The notes below the pieces were generated by a model. It did no database searches and was not told the DNA's origin. It saw only the letters and a list, made by a program, of their open reading frames with translations. Both the position numbers and the translations under genes were made by a program. 64,000 nucleotides of DNA from Beroe forskalii (taxonomy: Eukaryota; Ctenophora; Nuda; Beroida; Beroidae): positions 186,001 to 250,000 of the forward strand of contig WFMF01000239.1 in NCBI GenBank assembly GCA_011033025.1, read 5' to 3'. Within the stretch, counting starts at the first letter, position 1. Each line of letters starts with the position of its first letter. Positions 11,586 to 23,374 of this stretch are shown here, in pieces.

Positions 11586-12200
11586 CTCCTTCCTCAATTG
11601 AGAACTGAACATTGATTTGATGGGGTATCCTGACAACATATTTTCATCTTCAGCAGAGATGTGAAAGTAATCAGGCACTAGGATAGCCTTGATTTGGTCA
11701 AGGATTGAGTTCCTTATTGCATCACTTTCATTCATTTCATTTATTTCTTTCTTTAATCCAGTGAATAAGGGATGTTCTTCATTTTTGTAATGGGACAAGA
11801 CATAGCACAAGCAATTCAAACAGGAGAGTCTCTCTGAGAAGTAAAAATGAAGAAGTTTAATGAGGAGATTCTGTTGACTGATCACATTCTGGAGAGCATC
11901 ATTGAATGAACTGGGAGTATCTTTATATTCAACAGCAAGATACATCTGAAATATTTCTAGGCATTGCATTTCATCTAGATTAAGCAAAACAGATGCTTTC
12001 TTAACAAAGTCCAGTTTAATTCCCTTGATAGTTTTATTATTTTCAAGTTTCACTTTGCTTTCAGCAGAGGGACATTTGAAGAAAAGGACACCTGATAAAG
12101 TTCTCTTCCTATTATTTCGTAGCTCAGACAATATACTTTCTTCTTCTCTGATTGCTGTGTTTCCATTAAGAACCCTCCATAGGGATTGAATGCAGTCCAT
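11586..12200 (-). CDS. NUP188: NUP188 N-terminal exon (nuclear pore inner-ring protein), partial
   Basis: The minus-strand frame starts ATG at 12200. It encodes SLWRVLNGNTAIREEESI, VLLNLDEMQCLEIFQMYL, EYKDTPSSF and FYFSERLSCLNCLCYVL. This aligns by eye with the start of human NUP188 (LWTILLGRSALRE..., FLGLDEEQSVQLLQCYL, DYRGTRDS, YYYEERTCILRCVLHLL). NUP188 is a large (~1,750-residue) alpha-solenoid scaffold of the nuclear pore inner ring and partners NUP93. A plausible donor after AAG GAG (11586|GTTATA) ends the exon in phase 0. Beyond it the frame only reads through the (TTTG)n array. No further NUP188 exon is recognisable between 11.4 kb and the left edge, where PGAP3 lies on the other strand. 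The rest is either far away behind a giant intron or missing. Confidence 0.75.
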
Positions 12201-12828
12201 AATTCCTATAGAATTATGGAGTTTTTGTTTAGATGAGTCAATATGTACCTGTCATTAATAAAACTTTCAATATTGATAATGCTGTATTATGGTATTATGA
12301 TTCAAAATGTTTGTACAATGTACATGTCTCATATCTTTTATAGTCTAGATACAATGTTTAGACAAATGGGCCTCCTAAAGTACTTTTAAACAATTAACGA
12401 GTCAATAAGGAGATATGTTCACTTAAAGGAATTGACCTTCATTAGAATAAAATTTTATTGGAAGGGGCAAGAGAAAGCCTTTAATAATTAAAATTTTTAG
12501 TAAAACTTTAAAAAGGATTGTATTCAAATTTATAATCTGACAAAACCCATGTTCCAAACAAACGTTCAAAAAATCATAAATTAATATACTCCAAAAGTTT
12601 TATTAGCTGTAATATGTTATTGATATTTTCAGGCTCCTTTTTAAAAATAGCTAATTATATATCTAGGACATTGTTATTATGGAGGATCAGTAATGATTTC
12701 ATAGACCAAATAACTGAATGTTACCAGTGGGTTGATTGAAAGATGAGATTTTAATCAATCAATCAATTATGATCATAACCATGATCACAAAAATTCAACA
12801 GGGAAAATAAGACATTATGTGATTGATT
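12201..12828. other. Intergenic DNA between NUP188 and SURF6
   Basis: AT-rich and non-coding. It should contain the NUP188 promoter and the SURF6 3' UTR (both genes are on the minus strand). No motif stands out. Confidence 0.6.
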
Positions 12829-13674
12829 TCACCTCTTCTGTTTCTTATTTTGAATTCTCTTATCAATATTTGCTTGTCTCTTCTTCTGATTTTGCTTTTG
12901 TAATTTCTTCTGTCCGCCAACTCTCTCATTCCATTCCTTGTGAGATTTCTTTTTCTTCTGTTCCTTTCTCTTTATTGATTTGATAATAAGATCAGGGTTG
13001 TCTTTCTGCTTCTCACCCTTGGCCATAGATATTGCTTTAGTCCATGCCTTTTCTTGCAAAGAACTGACAGATTTTTCATCAGTTGACTTTTGAAGTGTGA
13101 GATTTTCTTTCTTTTTCTTTTTTGCTTCATCAAGCATCTTAGACAAATTCTTTTTCTTCTTTGGTCCTTTTGAGGACTCTAGATCAACTTCTGCTTTAGT
13201 TTTGGATTCAAATTTACTGAATTGTAACGATTCAGCAGACTTTGACTTCAAAGTTTTAGTAACCTCAGTTGGTGGCTGATTTATTGTTTTAACTGGAGCC
13301 TTCATTTTGATATCACTTTTCTTGGCTTTAGATTCTGTTCTTCTCTTCTCTTTTAGTTTTTGAGCTTTCTCAATTGAATGTTTCCTAGTTATTCTTGCCT
13401 GTTCAATTTTAGTATTGAGTCTTGCCTTTAATTCATTATGATCCAAAGATGGAACTTTTTCAACACTAATAACTTTTTGCTTCTTATCATGAGAAACATC
13501 TGTGTCATCTGTTTCATCAGTGCTTGCTGCTACTTTCAACTTCCTCTTCTTTGTTCCAGATGGATTGTGCTGATACTTAGATGAAATTGGTTGCTCAGAA
13601 TAATCATGGCTTATGATTCTAGGAAGCATTGATGACAAATGAGAAAAATACTTGTAATTAGCTTCAACTGACAT
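12829..13674 (-). CDS. SURF6: SURF6, nucleolar ribosome-biogenesis protein
   Basis: A single minus-strand frame. The chosen start is MSVEANYKYFSHLSSMLP at 13674, with context ACCATGT; in-frame methionines further upstream (as far as 13725, MINFF) are alternatives. The N-terminal block YKYFSHLSSMLPRIIS, the motif LKARLNTKIEQAR in the middle, and the C-terminal block EKAWTKAISMAKGEKQKD followed by KRKEQKKKKSHKEWNERVGG match the SURF6 family (human has KRKEKRRAQRQRRWEKR at the same place). About a third of the residues are K or R, mostly in coiled-coil and disordered stretches. SURF6 binds RNA in the nucleolus and helps assemble the large ribosomal subunit. The chosen start gives 281 residues against roughly 360 in human. 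No intron is needed. Confidence 0.85.
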   Translation of the reverse strand: MSVEANYKYFSHLSSMLPRIISHDYSEQPISSKYQHNPSGTKKRKLKVAASTDETDDTDVSHDKKQKVISVEKVPSLDHNELKARLNTKIEQARITRKHSIEKAQKLKEKRRTESKAKKSDIKMKAPVKTINQPPTEVTKTLKSKSAESLQFSKFESKTKAEVDLESSKGPKKKKNLSKMLDEAKKKKKENLTLQKSTDEKSVSSLQEKAWTKAISMAKGEKQKDNPDLIIKSIKRKEQKKKKSHKEWNERVGGQKKLQKQNQKKRQANIDKRIQNKKQKR

Positions 13675-15701
13675 GGTACTGCTAGACCTCAAACGTATAG
13701 TAGAGGGATCAAAGAAATTTATCATTTTCAAATGTGTAGTAACAATACAGGGTAGCAAATTTCTTGGATGGAAGATTAACAATTGATGACTTACTATCAA
13801 AAAGTGTGCAATATTTTGTTTCCCTTGTATCTTTACCCAATGTTAAAACATCGCAGTTTGAAACAGTGGTGAAAAGTAGATCTGATTTGAATCGATTATT
13901 GCATTTTTACTGTCTCACTATGGGGTGCCCTCAGTCGATGCTATAAGCAATCAAGTTCAACAACAGTTTGAAACAATTTGAATTTAAAATATTAGCTCAC
14001 ATTACACATTTATAAAATAATGACACATATGAGTGCTTACCAGTCAAAAGCATCTTGTAAAAGGGTAGCAAAAAGGGTTGTGAAGCAAATCTAAAGAAAG
14101 TTTTTAACAATAAAAGAGTTTTCATAACCCAATTTTGGGGTTTACATTAATTATTTTGGGGTTTAATCCATCTTAGCACTTTTTTACTAACCTATCTCGT
14201 CATATTTGAATTGAAAAGAAATCTTTCTTCAAGACATCAATTTGCAAGACTACCTCGTCAAATTAAGGTTAGTGTAAAGGTTTTGAAGCCAAAGTTTAGA
14301 AAGGTTAACAATTTTTCAAACAAAACTTACAACAATTTTTTAAGTATATCATTATACAAGATCATAAAAAAGTATTATTAATTACATTTCGACAAAGCAC
14401 TGCACCAAATTCAAAAATTCAAAATTGATGTTGTATCACAATCGGCAAATGCAGAATAAATTCAAAAATCAATTATAACTTCCAAAAAAAAACTATTCCT
14501 AAGCCCGCATAGGTGTGACGGTGTGTGTACGCGCCGAGCCCTTCCCGGAGGGAGGCGCGCCGCGCAACGCAATCAGGGGTATACATGTTTAGCAAAAAAA
14601 CAAGGTGTAATCAAGTAAAACGAAAAAAATGTATGCCTTGAGCATTCCAAATGAAGCAAATGGTTAAAATCCCTCATTATGCAGGAAATCAATGCCAATT
14701 CTAATGGTTATCTGTCAAGCGTTGCCTCGCTTAACCTTCCTAAGCCCGCATAGGTGTGTGTATGTACGCGCGCGGCGCTTCCCTGGGGAAGTGCGCGCGC
14801 GACGATAACAGGGATATACGTGTTTAACAACGCTTAACCCGGCCCCCTCGAGCGCGCTGCGCGCGCCACTGTCACCTTCCTAAGCCCGCATAGGTGTGTG
14901 TACGCGCGCCGCGCAACGCGCAAACGCAGGCAGGGATATACGTGTTTAGCAACTGTCACCCGCCGCGCCGAAGGCAGACTGCGAGGAGGTCAAACAGCGT
15001 TATTGACAAAGCTAAAGTAGAGAAATGCCGAGCTGCTGCGCGCGTACGCACCACTAGTTGCGCGCCAATGTGCAGTTCAAACTCTCGCATCGTCGGTCGT
15101 GCGCCACATGCCGCGCGCATCATTTATGAAAACCCCGTTACAGGTTGCTGAATGTAAAGAAAATATAATTCATTAATTCAATACATATACTAGAGACTTG
15201 CCACAATTAAGCATATTTACTGATTGCGATATAGATGAACTATTAGAAACAATCTAAATCATGAATTATATCCATCATAATTAATTCAAAGTAAGTAGTA
15301 TAAATTGCTGTATTTTTATAATCCGTCATTCTTTCATGATTCTTTACAGATCTTTACACAATGCTACACATATAAATTCACAAATGCAATTCTTTGATTT
15401 GAGTTGAATGATGAATGCTATCAGCTGTGCTTCTATTATTAGGATTAGTACAATAAATCTCTGTGCAGTTCTGTGTTTCTCCAACCATTGTCTAATGTGT
15501 TTGAGAACAGTATCCTTTCAATTGTGTAATTTGAAACTGTCATGAAATTTAAAGAGAAGAAGAAGAAGAAGTCATGAAGTTTAAAGAGAAAATGCTTTTG
15601 ATAATTAACTAAATTTACTATAGGTTTGCTATCAGATTTTGACTCCTTAACTAATTGAGCAATGGACAATGTTAATTCAATATGGCTTTGAAATGTGATC
15701 A
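13675..15701. other. Intergenic DNA with three copies of a CpG-rich repeat (14502-14960)
   Basis: This lies between the divergent SURF6 (minus) and MED25 (plus) starts. Three diverged units begin at about 14502, 14738 and 14880. Each opens with CCTAAGCCCGCATAGGTG, continues through a GTGTGTACGCGCG segment and a variable palindromic CG-rich part, and ends near GGGATATACGTGTTTA. A CpG-rich tail follows to about 15120. Open frames here are compositional. The rest is AT-rich with nothing recognised; the MED25 promoter must be in the last few hundred bases. Confidence 0.65.
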
Positions 15702-18700
15702 ATGACAGCATCTCAACGGAACCAACCTCTTGAGTTCAGCAATGAAAATGCAGATATTGTATTCATCCTTGAAGATACATCAAATCTTTATTCTCACTTC
15801 AAAACATTCAAATGTAGTTATTTGAACAAATTTGTTGAGCAAGTTCTAAGTATCACTTAACAGCATTTTGAAATGTTGGATTGAATTACAATCTAATGTG
15901 GTCAGTGTAGAATGGCTCTATTGACAGGCAATGGAATAAATATTACTGTACTCCTGCTAATTTTTCATTAACTAAGATTCTTGCTTAGTTTCATCATAAA
16001 TATGTAAATTGAAGGTTAACATTTGAATAATCATAGCTCTTTCAGGCAACCTGCCCCAAACCTGCCCCCCAATGGATTATTTGGAGATGTAAGTTTTAAA
16101 ATCAGATGTCAAGTGATAAACTGAATTTACAAATTTAGTCAAAAAGAAAAATTGTCGTCATTACATACTAATCAATTTATTTTCATAATATGAAAGTTGT
16201 GCTTCCAATAAGCTATGTTTAGCAACCTAAACCCATACTGATTTCAGTACCCTGTGCAACAGTATGGATTGGTTCTTTATGGAACCAATGCTCCTGGAAC
16301 TAGTGAATGTGTTACATGTTTGCCTCCCACACATGACCTTTCAACTTTTCAGAATCAAATAGAAGCTATCAAGTAGGTACAATAGTCTAGTCTTAGTGGC
16401 ACAATGTATGTACATATTAGAAGTATTCAAGTACTCAATTACTCTTTATTAGCTCCCAATTACTATTATAATTCTTGTGCTCTGGAACCCCACCAGCTCT
16501 TTTTTCATATTTGTACAACCATATAGTAATAATGCAGGTTTGAAGGTGGTGGAGCTGAAAGTCAAGCTTTTGTGGTTGATGGTATGGGAGTAGCTATGGA
16601 GATATTTGATGAAATGGAGCAAACTCGAATCAACAAGAAGAATGTTATTGTAATTTGCACCACATATTTAATACTTAAACTTCTTGTGAGAATACCAAAT
16701 CAAATTTTTTGTGTCCGATACTTACAAATTTCACAACTAATAATTCAGGAATAAAACAAAGAAGCTCTGTATCCTTGTTGGACACAACTCTCCCTATCTT
16801 GTTCCATGTCAGTTTAGTCAGAAGTATACTACCTACACTTGTGAGAATCTTGCCAAGTGCATGGCTGAAAGAGATATCAAATTGTCTGTGTTATCTCCAA
16901 GGAAGAATGATCAACTTAAGAAGATATTTGAAGCAGTAAGTATAATCAATCCTTTTTTGAAATGATCCATTGAAAACCTTAATTGATTTGTTCAATGTTC
17001 ATGAATGAGATTTTAGTGATGATAAGCATCAGATCCCATATGATTTGTAATTGATACCTTTTATTAGAATTGACCCACAGGGTTGTCCTGATGAAAGCAA
17101 TTCCAAAGATCGTGCAGTTGATCCCAGTCACATGATACTAATATCTGGGTGGACATTACCCTTCCCTGAACAGCCTGAACCAAATCTTGCCCCGAAGGCA
17201 ACTGCATCACCTGCTAAGAGTTTAGTATTGAGTAGTTGAAATTTTTGTTTCATTCTGAGTTTTGCAGACATAATCAGATCAAACTACAGTAATCTTCCAG
17301 CTTCATATGAAATATCTGTCTATTTATTCCCATCTTTCAAGTCTTATATAATCAGAGCAGAGGAGGACAAAGGCAGACAGCACACCAAGTAGTAATCCCA
17401 ACTGGTGCACCCCATCACCTCATACCATGCCAGGGTGTGGGCCTTCTCTCATCGACATGAACCTCAACACTCCCTCCCCTAGAGATGTGGGTGAGTTCTA
17501 TTTAACAATCTGATAGAAGAAAACAAGCATTGAGGAAAACAGAAAGTGTTCTTTTTAATTGAATTGAATTTGTGTGTATTTGTTGATGTACGATCAGAAT
17601 TAAGATTCCTATTGGCGAGATTTCAATATGTGATTTGACAAGACCACCAAGATATTCTAGTTTAACGACAGCGTAGGGTTCTATAATATGGCTTAATAGT
17701 TTACCCTCAGCAATTTCTAACCCAGGTGCAGGCGGCAGTGGAGAGCAGCTTACAGCTCCTGATATTCCTCCTGGCCCTGCCCAATACGCAGACTCCAGTA
17801 CTCTCAACCCTCCTCCGGGAGTCAGGATTGTGCCTCCAGGGCAACTTCAAGGTGGTATGATGCCCCAGCAACCACACCAGCGACCTGTTCCAGGACCAGT
17901 GGTGGTGATGCAGCAGCCTGGTCAAATGATGCCTCAACAGCAGCCTCCCATCGGAGGCATGCCCGGGCATCCAGGCCACCCTGGCATGATGCAGAGGCAG
18001 TTCCAACAGGTAGGATTATTGCAACTTATTGTATTCTTGTTCACCTTTATGTGTTGATTAAGCGGATTTAAAAAAACAGATACTGTTTCCTAAAGTTGAT
18101 CTAACATATAACGAATTAGTAGAATGTTACGTTCTGTAAAAGCACTATTTTATCATCTCCATTTCTTACAGGTAGGTATGATACATCCTGCGCAGCAGCA
18201 GCAAATGATGGGTCCAGGAGGAGGTGGACCTGGTATGATGAGTGGCCCCAACCCTGGCCCACCCCATGACCCGGTAAGGACATGTGCTGACTCCCTCATT
18301 ATCAGAAATTTTCATGGTTTCTGTGACTTACCTGACAGTGCACACTGCACATAGATTTATTTCGTCTTGTTCTGAACCAGTTACCAGGATGTCTAGACGG
18401 TTGTTTGTTTTAACTATAAGAGCTAATTTCAGCACCAACAAATGGAACGCCAGCAACAGTTACAACAACTGCAGACACAGCGACAAACACAACAACAACA
18501 ACAGCAACAGCAGCAGCAACAGCAACAACAGCAGCAGGTTAATGATCTTTGGCCAAAGTATTCCTATCATAGCATATCTCAATTTTCACAATCCAAAATT
18601 CACAAAGACGAAGAAGTATATCATACCGGTTGGCATTTTCTTCTAATTCTCATGCCACATTCTCCAGTCAGGGCCCCCTCAACCCTCAGTCCCTCAGCAG

Positions 18701-21636
18701 TCCGCCCCACAACAAGCAGGAGGAGGAGGGATGGGAGCTCAGACTCAAAGCAAACGCTCTGTGGTGTGGAGCGGACATCTCGAGTGCTGGGGTAATTAGG
18801 ATTTTATTGTGGGAAATGTAAGAAAACAGTTGAAACCGTGGTTATTTTAGTTCCACTTAAACAGTAATTTCCATGAATTTAAGTTACTCAGTCTTGAAGG
18901 TATTTCTTACAGCGTTCAAAATGAAATGCACTTTAAACCTCCCTAGGAACAGGGAATCAGAACACCCCAGTGATTGTGCAGAGTAGCATTGCTGTGGATG
19001 AGGGTGCCCAGCAGTCTGAACAGATAAAGGGAATACTTTCCTGGCCAGATAGGGCCGAGTTCACCTTCATCGCTGGCAACATTCCTGTGAGTGAACTGTA
19101 TTTCCTTTACAATAACATATTTTTAAATTCAAACCTACTTTTGTGCCTAAGAAGTTCCAGTCTTTTCCGGTCTTTTCAACTCTTGATTTCTGCCAGAAGT
19201 AGAAAATTTAATTCCGTCCTTCATTTCCAGCCCTCGTTGAAAGAAACAAAGAAGGGTGCTAAACTCTACATCACACTGAATCCTAACAACGATCAGAATC
19301 AGGATAATGCCAAACAGCAGGTGAAGTTTATCAATATATCATTTCACTGTCAACAAAAGGTTCCTTTTGGAGTTTGTCTCGTCATGTTGCACCCGATCTG
19401 ATCAAATTAGTGGATTATCATGAGCGAAACATATTTTCAGATCGAGAATGCTTTTTCCAGTGCAGAGGACTGCGGTTTGATAACAGTTGCTCTTGGAAAT
19501 GGGAAGAAGGAGCAGGCGTTCATGTTCTTCAGTTCTAAGCTGAAAACCATCATGGGGATTTACCCCTTCGCTCAGGTTTGTTTGAGGTTGTTTTTCGTTT
19601 TCTAATTGTTTAGTTTCCATGATCATTGCCGTGAAAATTTGATGATTTTTAAAAAAATTACGTTCTATCCATTTTATTTCTTTTATCGACGGTTTCTCCA
19701 GGCTAAATTCCAAGAAGACCTGGCATTGAAACTCCAACAGCAACAACAGCAACAGCAACAAGTCCAGCAGCAACAACAAGTCCAGCAGCAGCAACAACAG
19801 CAACAGGACCCTGGTCCCGGGGGTATGGTGTCTCAGAACATCCGACCAGGGACTATGCAGCAACAGCAACCGGGTAATGCTGGTAACAACATCAATGTGC
19901 AGAACATCATAGCTCAGCAGCACCAACAAATGCAACAGGTTTGTAGACATCAGATACAGTAATTTCTTGTTTAATGCTTTCCAGCTATCGTGAAGTATCA
20001 GAAACTGATTAGATTGATGATGAACCGTTTCTAAAATTCATAGCAAACCGCGATACTTATGAATTTCATACGATCACAATGTTTGTATCTCATATTTTGA
20101 AAGACACTAAGTCATATTCCTTTCCCAGAACCCACGCATGGTCCGTGCCCAAGGACAAGGCCCCCCTGCTCAGATGATGGCTGCTGGACAGCCTCCCAAC
20201 CAGATGAACCCACGGATGACACTTCAACCAGCGCAGATGAACATGCAGCAGATGCAGCCTCACCAGTTCCACCAAATGAGTAGGATTTCTGCTAAATTTA
20301 TTCAATTGGTGAAAAATTGGTATTGAACCACCTCAAAATTGGTGTGAAACCAAACAGACAAGCAACCTGTTGCAGTGTTGCATCAGGTGTCACATTTCCA
20401 CCTTCATTTCCAGGGCAAGTGCAGGGAATGCCCGGACAGATTCAACAAATGCCCGGACAAATGATGGGTCAGATGATGGCTCAGCCGGGTCAGATGATGC
20501 AGCAAGGACCGGGTCAGATGCCCCCTCAGCCCCAGCAGCCTGGTCACATGGTGCCCCAGAGTCAAATGATACAGCAGCAGCAGGGCGGGGGGCAGCCCCC
20601 GGGGGGCATGCAGATGAGACCCATGGGCATCCAGCCCATGAGCCGGAACGATGAGATGATGATGCAGCAGCAACATCAGATGCAGATGGGATGAGTATCT
20701 GACTTAGGATCAAATTTAAGAAAATCGCTTCTACCAGTTCTATAAATTTATTGAGAATACAGGACGTTAATTCATTATTTATTTTTAATAATATCAGTAC
20801 ATAATGTACGGCTGTACGCGAATTAAAACTTTGAAAAGTTTTAAAAGATAAAAGCTTCGCTAGTTTTCATTGTTCAATTATCTCCTTATTATCTTAGAAT
20901 TAGACTTTGGATTCCATCCATTTATATTTATATGAAGTTTAGGTTCCTGTCTACCTCCTCTAAGTAAATTATTTATCATCCTTGGAGAGCAGTATCGATG
21001 ATGATAGCTTTTCCTTTCAACTTATGACGAATCTCTCTCCAACAGATGGCAATGCAGCAACGTGTTGCTGCCGGGGGAATGTCGCTACAGCAACAGCAAC
21101 AATTCCAGCAGAACATGCAGGCCCGAAACCAACAACTCCAGCAACAACAAGCACAGCAACAGCAACAACAACAACAGGCTCAGCAGCAGCAAGCTATGGG
21201 AAATCAGGTTTGGCATTGGGACAGTGGATAATGTGGCGCACACAGCGTATTAATACGAGTATAATTTGTAGTGTAAAGAACCATGTGCATTGTACTTACA
21301 TCACATTGTACACAGTTATAAGCCATTAAACTAATAATAGTGTATTGATGTGAATTTAACTAAGACTTGAGCTTGAGCTAGATCGAATATATACCTGCGC
21401 CATACCGTTGCAGCAACAGTAGTGGATAATGTTGTATGTCGCACTAAGAGCATAGAGATTCAAGATTGTTAGTAAGTCTTAAAAACGTAATCAAATTTAT
21501 CAATAAGGACTTTTAGAGTGTATCCAACTCTGTCATTTTAGTTTTCTAGTGTGTAATGGAAATATTACAGATGCTACAACAGCAACAGCAGCAACAACAG
21601 CAGCAGCAGCAGTGGCAACAACAGGGGCGACAATGA
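15702..21636 (+). CDS. MED25: MED25, Mediator subunit 25
   Basis: MED25 links activators to the Mediator co-activator. Start MTASQRNQPLEF at 15702. Exons (some ends tentative): 15702-15838, 16046-16088, 16248-16372, 16538-16643, ~16762-16935, 17081-17219, 17356-17490, 17726-18009, 18172-18273, 18433-18537, 18668-18791, 18947-19086, 19231-19320, 19441-19575, 19702-19938, 20129-20279, 20414-20694. An N-terminal VWA domain (ADIVFILEDTSNLYSHF; NGLFGDYPVQQYGLVLYG; IKFEGGGAESQAFVVDGM; LCILVGHNSPYLVP; LSVLSPRKNDQLKKIFEA) is the part that binds Mediator. A P/G/M/Q-rich linker follows, then the ACID/PTOV domain (SKRSVVWSGHLECWG ... AFMFFSSKLKTIMGIYPFAQ), the activator-binding module, then long polyQ/M/P tails. 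The exon 1 donor looks like GC (GA|GCAAGT) and the exon 4/5 junction is unsure. Frame 17 stops at TGA 20692-20694, immediately before a GTATCT donor. Two in-phase Q-rich exons (21046-21207, 21571-21636) follow. The CAG/CAA mix favours length stability. Confidence 0.88.
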
Positions 21637-23374
21637 ATGGTTATCCAGTACTCGGACAAACCAAGTTCTGTTTTTTATTTCTTATATCATTGTGCTGCTG
21701 ACGTCTTTAGCTTTACATTGAAATAAGGGCTGAGATTCAGTTGTACTCAAATCTGTGATTGTGTTTGTATGTGGGAGAAGAAAGATGAGAAGATGGTCTT
21801 TCTGAATATCTGATGAATAACTTATTTTCTATTATAATTTTATCGATTTTGATATTATTCATTTTATCTGTATTATTTATTTTCAATTCGAAACTCTCCA
21901 TCTCATTTTCGTCAGACTGAAAGTACGAATTGCATAACATAATGTTTCTAAACTTCTATATTAGCTCAAGTTAGGTATAGTGAGAGGTTTTGTGACGAGC
22001 AAAAATTGAATATTATAGAGTTACTCAACGAATAAGTGTGAAGTAACATGATTTATGCCACGAGCGAAGCGAGTTGCATAAATCGCATTATTCACCGAAG
22101 CCGAAGGCTGAGTTGAATAATGATTGTTGCAGGGCGTAGCCCGAGTTGAAAACAAGCTGTTACTCATACTTATGAGTTGTGTAACGATATTATTCACCAA
22201 GTGTACAAACGTACAAAGCTTTGAGCCTTTAAAAGGCTGAGATTTTTAGCATTCTGTACAGTTCACAGCAGAAAAGGACGTTCCGTTGTATCACTTTTGG
22301 TGGAGGCAATTATCTACTGATCAGGCAAATTAGCAGTGTGCCAGCTCTCCCAGCAGAAAAAAGGACGTTCTGTCGTATCACTAATTTGGGAAAAAGTGTT
22401 GAATAACACCATAAAAATGGCAAATAACACGGTGTAAGAGTGGAATAACATGGTAAAAGTGTGAATAATACTAAAAAAGGTGGAATAATACGACAAAAAC
22501 TCTAAATAACACGTTTTTATTCAACCGGAATAACCCCACCACATGGTGAATAATATCATGTTACTACACACTATAGAGGTGTGGATTGGTGAATATTCCT
22601 CGAGGCGAAGCCGAGTGGAATATGGGAAATCCACACCGATATCCGTGTGTAGTAACATTATTATTTAACGATCCGAAAAAAGTACGCGGTTGCTCCGTAA
22701 ACTGGATTTCAAACTCGGCGAACGGGCTGTGAGTTAAATAATATGTGATATTATGCACCGAGCGCTAAGTGCAAGAGCATAATCTCAAATTAAGATCGAG
22801 GCCGAAGGCCGAGGTTTTAATGGAAAGTTTGAAATTTTTGCGAGTTACAAAACCAAAATTTGGTTTTGTAACTCGCAACGACAATGCATGTTTAAACCTT
22901 CTTACTTTCTTAGGAGTTGCATAATTTATTTTTAGCAACCGACTACCTATATAACGGACTAACGGGTTACAGGGTATACGATTAGAATCGTGTCATTCAT
23001 CAGCGAGAAACTAGGTATCTAATAACTTAATAAGCTAATACTTCCACTTCAAGCTTGACTGGGTATTTCCAGTTTCGGAAATAATTCCACAATTCATTCA
23101 CACGGATAAAGACTTCTGTAACACACATTTGATATCCAAGTAACTACTTAATAATTCCTGAAAACCTTTTAACTTTTTAAGGATATCCTTCCCCTGAAAG
23201 TAATACAGAAGAATGCCATATGTTTTCAAGGTGCAAATATTTTACAGTCTCACACAGTGATTAATTAAAATGGGACTTTGCTAAAACTGCGAAAGAAAGG
23301 ACGAAAGCAACGGAAACATTATAATATGTTTTTCGTCGTTTTTTGTTAAATTTCACCCTGCTGCAGTAGCCAAC
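21637..23374. other. Intergenic DNA with dense short palindromes (22000-22870)
   Basis: No gene. Bases 22000-22870 are packed with short inverted words: GAGCGAAGCGAG, CGAAGCCGAAGGCTGAG, GAGGCGAAGCCGAG, GAGGCCGAAGGCCGAGG and CAAAATTTGGTTTTG. AT-rich spacers with ATTATTCACC/GTTGAATAAT-type repeats (AATAACACGG, GAATAATAC) separate them. This looks like one or more degraded non-autonomous elements. The rest is AT-rich and unremarkable. Confidence 0.6.

Noticed and set aside
11238-11601. CLFVCLFV-type hydrophobic proteins
   Set aside because: Translation of the (TTTG)n microsatellite.
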